Assembly (NCBI GenBank): GCA_007844125.1
Contig: CM017561.1
Coordinates: forward strand, 32,574,700-32,638,699
DNA: 64,000 bases
Direction of reading: 5' to 3'
Source: Sinonovacula constricta
Taxonomy: Eukaryota; Mollusca; Bivalvia; Cardiida; Solecurtidae
Shown here: in pieces, positions 14,846 through 26,000 of the stretch
Layout: each line of letters opens with the position of its first letter
How positions within the stretch are numbered: position 1 is the stretch's first letter
Notes under the pieces: model-generated
What the model was told of the DNA's origin: nothing
Seen by the model: the letters and a program-made list of their open reading frames with translations, nothing else
The model's database searches: none
Position numbers and translations under genes: made by a program

Positions 14846-16032
14846 GGGTCAGTTTTCTTTCTTCAAAATAACCAAATAAAGTATAATTATCTGAAAAGAT
14901 CGCGTGAAATGATGTTGACCGATGCCATACGTCTATGGGGGAAAAGAAGCACAACACCCCAATTCGTCAAAACAAACTTTCTATTTCCTATCCGATCTGA
15001 GCCACGCAGTACAGATAGCTAATTCATTGCTAAGAAAAACCCGTGATCATTTACTTTTGGGATAATGTTATATCATCATCCGGTTAATCAGCTCTCAGAA
15101 ATGTCCATGTCCTTATTTAAAAAGGATAAACATTTAGAGTGCTTTACACGATTTGTACTGCCTTACAAATGGTATATAATCTTTATTTCCTCCAATGATG
15201 AAGATTCACAAAGATGTTCAAAATGAGCAATTTCAAAAAGGAAGAATAAAAAGAGCGATAAACATATATACATACAAGACATTATCATATCAAAAGTTTT
15301 ACATAGATTGATAGATTGTACACATCTATATAAATCATCATTTTGAATGTATTCATATTTTAAGTAACAAATGTACAAATATTGATAAGTTTTATCGAGA
15401 AGAAATAATATCATCAGGAAACATGACAAAAAAGCTCTTTATCCATTCATTCCCAGATACACTCTTGCAAAACATTCAAATGCCCACACAGCTATTCCAA
15501 AAAAAAAAAGAACTGTTACAAGGAGAGAAATAGTGACTCATATTTAATCAGATGGAAATCAAGTTAACAAATGCACAAGTGCACATGCGACAAAGAGAAT
15601 ATTGATAAATGATGAGTATTAATTGGACATACTAAAATATATGTTGTTGTGAATAGAATTTAGCGGAGTTTGAAAGTCTTACCGAAACGAAAAACAAGAG
15701 TTTCAACGGTGGTATCGATAAATAAACAAATAATACATAAATAAGTAACACCCGAGAAAAGAATAATCGCTATATCCATTCATTCGTTGATGCACTCTTT
15801 CAAAACATTCGAATATCCACATAGGTGTGTAGACAAATGCCCTTCCACAAGGAGAGAATTAATACAGTCTGTCATACAGACAGGCATACAAACACACTAA
15901 AATATATGTTGTTCTTAAACCAGAGTATGTATTTATGCAGGAATTATGTTCAAATCCCGCCCCCTACCCCCCACCCTTAATATTCAGCTGATATATATAT
16001 TTGATTTAGGCAAACTGTCGGATACCTCTCCA
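14846..16032 (+). mobile_element. Inverted-repeat element, copy A, with internal insertion
   Basis: The right end, GGCAAACTGTCGGATACCTC (ending about 16032), matches the right ends of copies C and D. The left part (AATAACCAAATAAAG, TCCTATCCGATCTGAGCCACG, GTTATATCATCATCCGG) matches copy C. Between about 15130 and 15915 there is unrelated sequence with its own imperfect duplication (15435-15655 versus 15765-15915, both starting TATCCATTCATTC). The left terminal repeat is eroded. Confidence 0.6.
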
Positions 16033-18029
16033 TTTAAGTAGGTGGGTAGAATAACTATAGAAGTTAGAATTATATATAATCGATCAATAGGTTAGGTACA
16101 GTAGTCCTGCATATCACCTTTACAATCTATCCTAATATCACTGCCTTAACAATTTAAAGTATTTAACAACTAAGGAAATATATAACTGTGCCTCTGTAAA
16201 AAGTTTTTTGTTTGTTGTTTACACAATTTGAGCCTGAACAAAATCTCCTGCTGAGAAATGTTTCTGCAAGTAGGCTTGTTTCTTGAAAAGTTTTGAAACG
16301 TTTTCAAATAAAGGGTTAATTTACCAGTGCATGCCAGTAGCGTAGAAACGACAAAGCTCACGGCGGGAGGATTGAACCTCTATTGATGACCAACTAACAC
16401 ACGGGCGAAGCATCATCCCAATTACAACGGCAATCGGAACACCTCGGATGATTCACGAATCATCTCTCGGATGTATGTAGGTAGTCAGATCACCTCGGCC
16501 ATTTCCCTAAATGGGACTGTTTTTGTGACAGACGTCAAAACAAAGATGGCAGCTAAGATGACATCTAACTACAGTATGAAGCCTGTAAAACTTCAATTGT
16601 TGGCGGCTTCAATTTTAAATCATCCAGGTTTAATTTACCCACCGCAGCAGACATGCAGCTGTCAAACGATGCTATTGTTCATGTTTTGTGCGAACAACAT
16701 TTTAGATACATCCGAGGGATGATTGTCCCCAATCGGAACACCTCGGGTAATTCCGTCCTCGCGACACTCATAACAAATATTATTTTATTTTATTAGTAAT
16801 ATGTTTGTACATCGCTTAACTTTATACCTGGTGATAAATTGGTGTTTAATAACGTCTGTAAACTTTGGTTTCTTAGAATAGCATACATTTTATTGATTTT
16901 TTTTTTTTACATTTTAGAGATTTTATGACACTCCTTTGATATTTTTCAGTCGTAAAACAAGGGATATAACCTGGTTGTCTGATTTGCGAGTAATGTAAAG
17001 AGGGTTGTTTCCCTTAGATTGGCATGTAGGTTCAACCTTTTGTTATCGCATGTATGTAGTAGTTACCTGTAAGCGGCCTTCGTGTGACAGGTGTGGTGTA
17101 CGTAAAGTTCAAGGACATTTGTGACACACTGATGAGGGATCGTAATAATGAAAGGACATTGTAAATGGTCGGAATACATATAACCTTCACAGAAACAGAG
17201 GATCTAATTCGTTAAATGGTACAGTGTTGTTGATTCTTGTCTACCTGTAAGAACGGTAAGTGTTGTTGTTTATGGATAAACACTATTTAGGGCACCTTAT
17301 TGAGGCGAATTAATCTGAGGGCTTCTTTTATTTTGGGTTGGGTTTTTCTCTAAACTGTGGTGCGGGTGTTTCGAACATATTTGAAGGAGTGGTTTTAGTC
17401 ATCATTGCAATGAAGAAATAGCGTTGTGTGTCGTTGATTGTCATAACAGTCGCCTGTCGATGTTTTTAAACACGTTGACACCATTGATTATATTCATTCA
17501 CTGTCATGTGAAGACAGTGAACAAATTTCCCATTCTACAGTATATTCTTTTTTATTACTGTACCTGTCATATACATGTATAACGAGCGTTTTATTGTTTA
17601 GATTATGGCATATCGGTTCTAGACGGAGTGGGGCGTAAATTGCTCAATCGCATGTTATTTCATTCTATTTTTGTGTTACAAAGTCAAGTCATAGCGTTTA
17701 TGGACACAAACAACAAATGGCTATTGCCAAGTTTACAAAGATTGTAGATGGCGGTGTTTAATAACATACATTATACATATGAATAAATTACAAGAGCATC
17801 AGAAAATATAAGAGAAAAGTATGAATAACATGGATATGAACTTTCTATAGTAGAATAATGCTGTTGGTTACAACGTTGAGTATACACACTGTATTCAGGC
17901 CTTGTCTTTTGAATGTACATGATAGGATGTTAATGTCGATTGGTCAGTTGATTAGGCTACATATAATTGATGAATGTGAATGAGGGTAGATGAGTATGGT
18001 ACATCGCAGGGACACAATTAAGTCGTTAT
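16033..18029. other. Intergenic; possible distal 5' region of the CD225 gene
   Basis: No coding exon is seen. A donor-like AACGGTAAGTG (GT at 17255-17256) could end a 5'-untranslated exon joined to the acceptor at 20204-20205, but this is only an inference. CAATCGGAACACCTCGG occurs at about 16431 and 16730. A perfect 8-base hairpin, GATGATTC-AC-GAATCATC, lies at 16447-16464. Confidence 0.3.
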
Positions 18030-18240
18030 AGTGGCGTCCAGCTGTTTTGGTAGAGGAAGAGCCCCCACAAATGGCTGGGTAGAACCACGGGCGCACTGCT
18101 GGTCAGCTGGACGACGTTCTCACATTAAGTCTTCTCCTTAAACGGGAACCCGAGCCACGCGGCAAGAGGCGAGCGGTCACAGTAGTAAAGTCCGCGACTC
18201 TATTACTGTGCTTCTGGTGCCCCCACTGGTAAATGAACGG
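18030..18240. repeat. GC-rich block, probable dispersed element
   Basis: A locally GC- and CpG-rich stretch in AT-rich surroundings, with an imperfect inverted pair (GCGTCCAGCTG near 18032 and CAGCTGGACGACG near 18104). It has no open frame of note. The assignment to a dispersed repeat rests on composition and general familiarity only. Confidence 0.35.
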
Positions 18241-18612
18241 AGGAATATAATCGATATTTAGCGATGCTTGAATGACCCACAATTAAGAAACCCGGGTTGG
18301 TTGAATAAAAGAAAGAAATCAGTCGGTTGTAAGAGCAAACCAACTTTTAAATAGGTCTAATGACTGAAGCATAAACGATATTTTATAAATCGCTCCAATG
18401 TGATGTGATATATGGATGCATATTGTTGCCGAGTAACATTTATTTCATAGATCTGTGTGTGTGTGTTCCTTTATTTAAAATCCCCCCCCCACCCCAAAAA
18501 AAAAAATAATAATAATGCTAAAGTTAACTAACGATAGTAGTCAAAACGCCGTTTGTTTCCGCATGCAACAAATATAATAAAACGGGAGACATCACTCCTC
18601 AAAGTAACCCTT

Positions 18613-18932
18613 TTCCCTGGTGGTGTCCGACAGTTTGAACCAAATTTATGTTTCTTCTTTCATGCAACTAAATGAACTATTGTGGCCTGACAAAGATCCC
18701 ACGAAAAGATGTTTATTGGTACACTGTGTGAAAAGTTAGACATAACTCCCCTTTGTCATTTAAAATTGCATTCTCCATCCGAGCCACGCTGCACATTTAT
18801 TTATGTTTAAACTAATAAAACCACGTGACCACGTAAGCGTATGCAGCATTTATGCACAAAATTCCCCACAACATGGTTAAGATGTTGTTACAAGTATAAG
18901 ATCAAGGTAAACTGTCGGGTACCACTTTTAAA
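18613..18932 (+). mobile_element. Inverted-repeat element, copy B
   Basis: Left end GGTGGTGTCCGACAGTTTGA, right end AAACTGTCGGGTACCACTTT; these are near-perfect inverted repeats. The interior shares AAAACCACGTGACCACG and the GAGCCACGCTGCA block with copies C and D. About 320 bases, shorter than its relatives. Non-coding. Confidence 0.8.
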
Positions 18933-19004
18933 ATGCAGGCAAACTGTTTATCTGATTTTACACTCCAAATCTTTTTTACACTAGTTATTTAAATAATGCA
19001 GTTT

Positions 19005-19520
19005 AAAGGTAATATCCGACAGTTTAGACCAAATCTCTTTTCTCAAATAACCAAATATGCCATTGTTAGCTGAAAAGATCCTACAAAATGCTCCTCATTG
19101 ATGCCATAGACCAGTATGAACTGTGAAACATAAATCCCCATTCCTCATTGCAAACAGGTATTTCCTATCTGAGCAACGCTGCAGAGATAGCTATATTTGA
19201 CAAAGAAGACCACGTGACAACTCACATTTGAGATTACGTTATATCATCATCTGGGTAATTCGCTCTGATGTCGATATCTATTTCTAGCAGAGATCAATAT
19301 TGTGATTATTTATAGCATAGATTTGGTTGTTTGAACCTTCAGAGTGTTTTTATGGCGATGTGAACTGTCTAACAATATAGTCAGTGTTTAAAACCGTGTT
19401 TACTTATATTAATGTATGAGTTTATGCAGAAATTATGTCCTAATTCCCCAAAGCAGTGGTAATGTATTGTTACACGAGTTTGATATAGGCAAACTGTCGG
19501 ATACTACATTTAAAGCTAGG
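19005..19520 (+). mobile_element. Inverted-repeat element, copy C
   Basis: Left end AATATCCGACAGTTTAGACC, right end GGCAAACTGTCGGATACTAC. The interior holds TATTTCCTATCTGAGCAACG, ACCACGTGAC and GTTATATCATCATCTGG, shared with copies A and D. The frame 19416-19598 is inside the element and shows no transposase motif, so the element is non-autonomous. Confidence 0.8.
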
Positions 19521-20200
19521 ACTGTCGAAACCAGTGTCATTCTTGACATAGTTTACCACTTATATTGTTGTACAAGTAAAACTACCATAAAATCTTAATA
19601 TCGGTAGGACAAAACAGGGAAGCGACACTTTTTTATCTTTAAGAATAAAACATTAAAATGTTTGGTATGCATATGGTAGATCAATTTGATCTATACTGTA
19701 ATGTCTTGTGTAGCTAGAAAACACCGTGAACTCTTGAATATGATAGACTGCGTCACAGTGTACCCTTATTCACATTACCCTGCTTCTTTGTTTTTATATA
19801 TACGTCAATTATTACAAATTCTTGGAACATTAATCAAGACCAGAACCTATGTCGCCTTAATTGTTCTTGTTAGGTCTACACTGTCATGCAACAAACCATT
19901 GAAAATTAATATTGTATAATTATTTGTGCAGGTCTTAGATTCAAAAATAGTACACACTGGTATACAGCTTTCTTTACTTAGAGGCTTGTGACGTGAATCG
20001 GCTGAATCGGTGCAAGAATAATCTAACTAAAACATGCTAGATCTATATAATGTATACCTAAATAGGCTTTACAGAATAACTTTATTAACTTTTTTGCATT
20101 GAAATTATCATTGCCTCTTTTTACAATATATATATATATATTACCTGGTATTTAACTTATGGAACACAGTCTTGGGTAACTTAGTCTTTCACTTCATCTT
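19521..20200. other. Upstream region of the CD225 gene
   Basis: AT-rich, with no recognised promoter element. A pyrimidine-rich stretch ends in TTGCCAG (AG at 20204-20205), 22 bases before the start codon. It could be a 3' splice site for a 5'-UTR intron, which would put the true promoter further upstream. Confidence 0.35.
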
Positions 20201-20227
20201 GCCAGATATTGATCCTAGAATCCTGGC

Positions 20228-20567
20228 ATGGACGCAGAAGTGGGAAACGGAGACGGGACGACAACTGTGGAATTTGAATCGGAGACGAACAAGCGTCACC
20301 ATAGCGCTGCCACAATAGAACACACAGAAATCCACGTGGATGTAAAAAAGTCGAGTCAAGGAAATTTGAACAATGGTCCAAAAATCACCACAGACGGAGT
20401 TGCAGGTCCAGGGGTGAGATACAGTGGAAATGATACTGGGCAGACGACGGTCATCGTGCAGACGAAACCGGACCCGAAAGACAAACCAAAGGACTATGTG
20501 GTGACTTCATGCTTCGTCATCATGTTGTGTAATTTCTGCCTTGGCATCCCAGCTTGGCATTTTGGAT
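20228..20567 (+). CDS. CD225 protein, coding exon 1
   Basis: From ATG to the donor at 20568 (GTAAGT). It encodes residues 1-113, the hydrophilic N-terminus and the first membrane segment ending PAWHFG. Reading through the donor gives an apparent extension of 58 residues that lacks family features and is intronic. Confidence 0.88.
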
Positions 20568-20978
20568 GTAAGTTATTATTGGTATCTTTCTTAATCAATT
20601 GTCGTTTGTTGAAAAGATTTATTTTGGAGATCAGGTTAATTAATATGCTCACATTCAATTATGAAAATTGTAAAACAAAATGCTTTTCAAATTACAAGAT
20701 CTGCCAAATTTTTTTGAATAAGCACATAGACGTTTTACCTTAATATTTTTTGCAACATAATGACATGGATATATTGATTTTGTTATATTATTGCCTTATT
20801 TTTTATTTTGTCAGTAAAAGCCAACTACGCATGGCAGCTCGGTGAAGAAGTGGAATGCAGAAGACAAGCAAAACGCGCAAAAATTCTTGTCTTTTGTGGT
20901 GTCATTTTAGGAATAATCACATGGGTTCTGGCCTTGGTGCTTTTTTTCACTGTGTCGCCATTACGACCTGGTGCCTGA
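20228..20978 (+). CDS. CD225/dispanin family (IFITM-like) membrane protein, two exons
   Basis: Exons 20228-20567 and 20815-20978 join in phase 1 across a 247-base GT..AG intron (donor GTAAGT, acceptor TTTTGTCAG) to give 167 residues. Residues 1-88 are polar and probably cytosolic. Residues 89-160 fit a CD225 domain: a first hydrophobic segment (about 91-113) with Cys95, Cys101 and Cys104, as at the palmitoylated positions of the family, then a polar Ala/Arg/Lys loop (ending RRQAKRAK) and a second membrane helix (about 137-160). The tail ends TVSPLRPGA. Family members sit in plasma or endosomal membranes; some vertebrate ones block virus entry, others have trafficking or synaptic roles, so the function here is open. 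The intron falls inside CD225, as I recall for vertebrate IFITM genes. The start is the first ATG of the frame. Transposable elements lie on both sides. Confidence 0.88.
20815..20978 (+). CDS. CD225 protein, coding exon 2
   Basis: From the acceptor AG (20813-20814) to TGA (20976-20978). It encodes 54 residues, starting with the split Leu codon and continuing KANYAWQLGEEVECRRQAK, then the second membrane helix and a short tail. The pattern of Ala, Trp, Gly and basic residues matches the second half of CD225. Confidence 0.88.
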
Positions 20979-21350
20979 TGTAGCAATGACGCAACTTCCG
21001 GTTAAAAAATTTAGGCCAGTTGTACTGTCGTCTATTTAGACCCTTCGTGTGCCTTATTTCTGAGCAAAATATCTACACATCTGAGACAATGCTATAACAA
21101 AAGAGGACTAAGGCGACCCGTGTAAGTCTACAATGTATGTTATAAGATGCCGTGTAACGTATATTGGATACACCTTTTTGATTTTCTACAAATAATGTTA
21201 CTTAACAGTCCATCCATGACACAAGAAAATACGCGTGAATACGCCGGCGTAGATAAATAGGTTTATGTATTCGTTTGATAGCAAGATATTAACTTAGACA
21301 GTACATGTGTTTTTATGACCAAGCAAAAAAAACTTGGACCAAGTATTGCT
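20979..21350 (+). other. Probable 3' UTR of the CD225 gene
   Basis: No coding sequence follows the stop. I see no certain AATAAA signal before the next mobile element, so the transcript end is not placed. Confidence 0.4.
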
Positions 21351-21351
21351 T

Positions 21352-21845
21352 AAATGGGGTATCCGAAAGTTTGGACCAAAATTCTTATTATTAAACAACC
21401 AAGTAAATTACTGTTACCAGAACTGATCTCGCTAAACGCTGTTAGTTGGTGTCTTTCTCCTGTGTGAAAAGTGAACCATAATGACACAATCGTCATTACA
21501 AAAATGTATTTCCTATCTGAGTCACGCTGAACAGTTAGCTATTTTTAAACTAAGAAAACCACGTGACCATTATTGTTTTAGCTCATTCACGTCATCCGCT
21601 CTGACGGCGATGTCTATTTTTTCGCAGGAATCCTATTCGTTCTTAATTATAGATTTCAAAAGAATCAACATTTTTAGTTTTGATTAACGAGTTTAACTGC
21701 CATAAAATTGAGATACAGTTGAAAAATATCTAAGCTTAGACTGACGTATGATTTTTCTGCCGAAATTATGTACAAATACAAACAGAGATCAGATATTGTT
21801 ACATATATTTGGCATAGGCCAACCGTCGGACACCACCTTTTATGG
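21352..21845 (+). mobile_element. Inverted-repeat element, copy D
   Basis: Left end GGGTATCCGAAAGTTTGGAC, right end CCAACCGTCGGACACCACCT (inverted, with a few mismatches). The interior shares TATTTCCTATCTGAGTCACG and AAAACCACGTGACCA with copies A-C. The frame 21481-21687 inside it is not a transposase. Confidence 0.8.
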
Positions 21846-22130
21846 ACAATAGACTAAAATTGACATTGAACGCCATGACATCAACACGCTGTGGTTTAGT
21901 GTAATATACAGTTATTGTGTTTTAAAAGTGCTAAACGATTTAAGATGGTTGTCATTTTTGCAATGTCTTTTTTTTTAGACATTCTTTGACAGTGAGTCGA
22001 CAAAGCTCAACAAAATTAACGTTATTTATTTGTAACACGTTTTACGTTTTCATACAAAATTATAATACCTCTTAAGTGTCTGATCTAGTTGTTTATCTTA
22101 TGTTAAGTTTATGAGGTTTTGTCTTATCTA

Positions 22131-22172
22131 CACATCATCATCGCCATCATCATCATCAGCAGCAGCAGCGGC
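22131..22172. repeat. (CAT/CAG)n trinucleotide repeat
   Basis: CATCATCATCGCCATCATCA continuing into CAG triplets. It lies in no supported coding frame. Confidence 0.85.
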
Positions 22173-22544
22173 ATCTTTTAGTTTCAGCCTGTTACCATGT
22201 TATGCTATATTCATTGTCATCAAACCACCAGACAGCCTGGCCGAGGTGTTATTACCTATATATCAGTTATAGTGTATTTATGTTAGCTAAGCAGTCATTT
22301 CAAGCATGTAGGAGCTAAGTTTTGTTGTTGTTGTTTTGTGGGTTTTTTTTTAAATTAAACATGTGGTCAGCTTAGGATTTGCAGCCTATTTAAAAAAAAA
22401 CTGTGAATAATATAACCATGCTGCTTACATTTTTTAAAATCAACTGCATATTGAATCTCTTTCATTCTAGTCTATGGAGATGTATTTGTTTCAACAGTGG
22501 TTTGCTGCAAAACACGCACTAAAGCAAATTCACACAGCCTCACA

Positions 22545-22665
22545 ATACACCACTACCACCACCACCACATACATACATAATAATCTCACGCACGCACGCA
22601 CGCACGCACACACACACGCACGCACACACACACACACACACACACATACACACACACACACATTC
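22545..22665. repeat. (CAC)n / (CACG)n / (CA)n compound microsatellite
   Basis: ACCACC triplets pass into GCAC tetranucleotides and then CA dinucleotides. The Thr/His-rich frame through it is an artefact. Confidence 0.92.
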
Positions 22666-23044
22666 TACACAAGAATGTATTTACACAAACTCACTGTGGT
22701 ACAACTGTTTTACATAAACATATTTTATTAACAACATATAATTTATTTTTTTAGTAAATTGTCTATGCATAATATTTTATACCCTACCAAGTTAAGTATG
22801 TATATATACTATTTATATTTTTAACATGTTGAAATTGTCTAAGTATAGTGTCATATATTCCTTCATTTTTTAGCAAAAAAGTCTTCCATATGTAAAATTA
22901 AAATATATATTTGTTTTCTTGATAGTCTTCAGTTGTTATTATATTTTAGGTGCCCAATGATTAAAACTACATTAAAGTTTATGCATTTGAATTTGTACAG
23001 GTATTTTTCAGATATATTCAACTCTTCACCTAGTCAGTAAGGAT

Positions 23045-26000
23045 AAAACCTCGGCAAATAGTTAAATATAAATCTATATCGTCCAGCACCCTGCTGGGAT
23101 CTGTCTGATCTATTGATGAACCTCGGCAAATAGTTAAATATAAATCTATATCGTCACTCTCCCTGCCTGGATCTGTCTGATCTATTGATAAAACCTCGGC
23201 AAATAGTTAAATATAAATCTATATCGTCCAGCACCCTGCTGGGATCTGTCTGATCTATTGATGAACCTCGGCAAATAGTTAAATATAAATCTATATCGTC
23301 ACTCTCCAAGCCTGGATCTGTCTGATCTATTGATAAAACCTCGGCAAATAGTTAAATATAAATCTATATCGTCCAGCACCCTGCTGGGATCTGTCTGATC
23401 TATTGATAAAACCTCGGCAAATAGTTAAATATAAATATATATCATCCAGCACCCTGCTGTGATCTCTCTGATCTATTGATAAAACCTCGGCAAATAGTTA
23501 AATATAAATCTGTATCGTCCAGCACCCTGCTGGGATCTGTCTGATCTATTGATAAAACCTCGGCAAATAGTTAAATATAAATCTGTATCGTCCAGCACCC
23601 TGCTGTGATCTGTCTGATCTATTGATAAAACCTCGGCAAATAGTTTAATATAAATCTATATCATCCAGCACCCTGCTGGGATCTGTCTGATCTATTGATA
23701 AAACCTCGGCAAATAGTTAAATATAAATCTGTATCGTCCAGCACCCTGCTGTGATCTCTCTGATCTATTGATAAAACCTCGGGAAATAGTTAAATATAAA
23801 TCTGTATCGTCCAGCACCCTGCTGTGATCTGTCTGATCTATTGATAAAACCTCGGCAAATAGTTAAATATAAATCTGTATCGTCCAGCACCCTGCTGTGA
23901 TCTGTCTGATCTATTGATGAACCTCGGCAAATAGTTAAATATAAATCTGTATCGTCCAGCACCCTGCTGTGATCTGTCTGATCTATTGATAAAACCTCGG
24001 CAAATAGTTTAATATAAATCTATATCATCCAGCACCCTGCTGGGATCTGTCTGATCTATTGATAAAACCTCGGCAAATAGTTAAATATAAATCTGTATCG
24101 TCCAGCACCCTGCTGTGACCTGTCTGATCTATTGATGAACCTCGGCAAATAGTTAAATATAAATCTATATCATCCAGCACCCTGCTGTGATCTGTCTGAT
24201 CTATTGATAAAACCTCGGCAAATAGTTAAATATAAATCTATATCATCCAGCACCCTGCTGTGATCTGTCTGATCTATTGATAAAACCTCGGCAAATAGTT
24301 AAATATAAATCTATATCGTCACTCTCCCTGCCTGGATCTGTCTGATCTATTGATAAAAACTCGGCAAATAGTTAAATATAAATCTATATCGTCCAGCACC
24401 CTGCTGGGATCTGTCTGATCTATTGATAAAACCTCGGCAAATAGTTAAATATAAATCTATATCGTCCAGCACCCTGCTGGGATCTGTCTGATCTATTGAT
24501 TAAACCTCGGCAAATAGTTAAATATAAATCTATATCGTCCAGCACCCTGCTGGGATCTGTCTGATTTATTGATAAAAACTCGGCAAATAGTTAAATATAA
24601 ATCTATATCGTCCAGCACCCTGCTGGGATCTGTCTGATCTATTGATAAAAACTCGGCAAATAGTTAAATATAAATCTATATCGTCCAGCACCCTGCTGGG
24701 ATCTGTCTGATCTATTGATAAAACCTCGGCAAATAGTTAAATATAAATCTATATCGTCCAGCACCCTGCTGGGATCTGTCTGATCTATTGATTAAACCTC
24801 GGCAAATAGTTAAATATAAATCTATATCGTCCAGCACCCTGCTGGGATCTGTCTGATTTATTGATAAAAACTCGGCAAATAGTTAAATATAAATCTATAT
24901 CGTCCAGCACCCTGCTGGGATCTGTCTGATCTATTGATAAAAACTCGGCAAATAGTTAAATATAAATCTATATCGTCCAGCACCCTGCTGGGATCTGTCT
25001 GATCTATTGATAAAACCTCGGCAAATAGTTAAATATAAATCTATATCGTCCAGCACCCTGCTGGGATCTGTCTGATCTATTGATAAAAACTCGGCAAATA
25101 GTTAAATATAAATCTGTATCGTCCAGCACCCTGCTGTGATCTGTCTGATCTATTGATAAAACCTCGGCAAATAGTTTAATATAAATCTATATCATCCAGC
25201 ACCCTGCTGGGATCTGTCTGATCTATTGATAAAACCTCGGCAAATAGTTAAATATAAATCTGTATCGTCCAGCACCCTGCTGTGACCTGTCTGATCTATT
25301 GATGAACCTCGGCAAATAGTTAAATATAAATCTATATCATCCAGCACCCTGCTGTGATCTGTCTGATCTATTGATAAAACCTCGGCAAATAGTTAAATAT
25401 AAATCTATATCATCCAGCACCCTGCTGTGATCTGTCTGATCTATTGATAAAACCTCGGCAAATAGTTAAATATAAATCTATATCGTCACTCTCCCTGCCT
25501 GGATCTGTCTGATCTATTGATAAAAACTCGGCAAATAGTTAAATATAAATCTATATCGTCCAGCACCCTGCTGGGATCTGTCTGATCTATTGATAAAACC
25601 TCGGCAAATAGTTAAATATAAATCTATATCGTCCAGCACCCTGCTGGGATCTGTCTGATCTATTGATTAAACCTCGGCAAATAGTTAAATATAAATCTAT
25701 ATCGTCCAGCACCCTGCTGGGATCTGTCTGATTTATTGATAAAAACTCGGCAAATAGTTAAATATAAATCTATATCGTCCAGCACCCTGCTGGGATCTGT
25801 CTGATCTATTGATAAAAACTCGGCAAATAGTTAAATATAAATCTATATCGTCCAGCACCCTGCTGGGATCTGTCTGATCTATTGATAAAACCTCGGCAAA
25901 TAGTTAAATATAAATCTATATCGTCCAGCACCCTGCTGGGATCTGTCTGATCTATTGATAAAAACTCGGCAAATAGTTAAATATAAATCTGTATCGTCCA

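Larger units (their letters stand above)
21846..23044. other. Intergenic with simple repeats
   Basis: No exon is recognised between the last inverted-repeat element and the 73-bp array. Simple repeats at 22131-22172 and 22545-22665 are listed separately. Confidence 0.4.

Noticed and set aside
16471..16722. 83-residue plus-strand frame
   Set aside because: No family resemblance; lies in sequence with repeated CAATCGGAACACCTCGG motifs and no splice sites of note.
20181..20381. 66-residue minus-strand frame
   Set aside because: Antisense to the first exon of the CD225 gene.
22474..22731. Thr/His-rich 85-residue frame
   Set aside because: Produced by the CAC/CA microsatellite.
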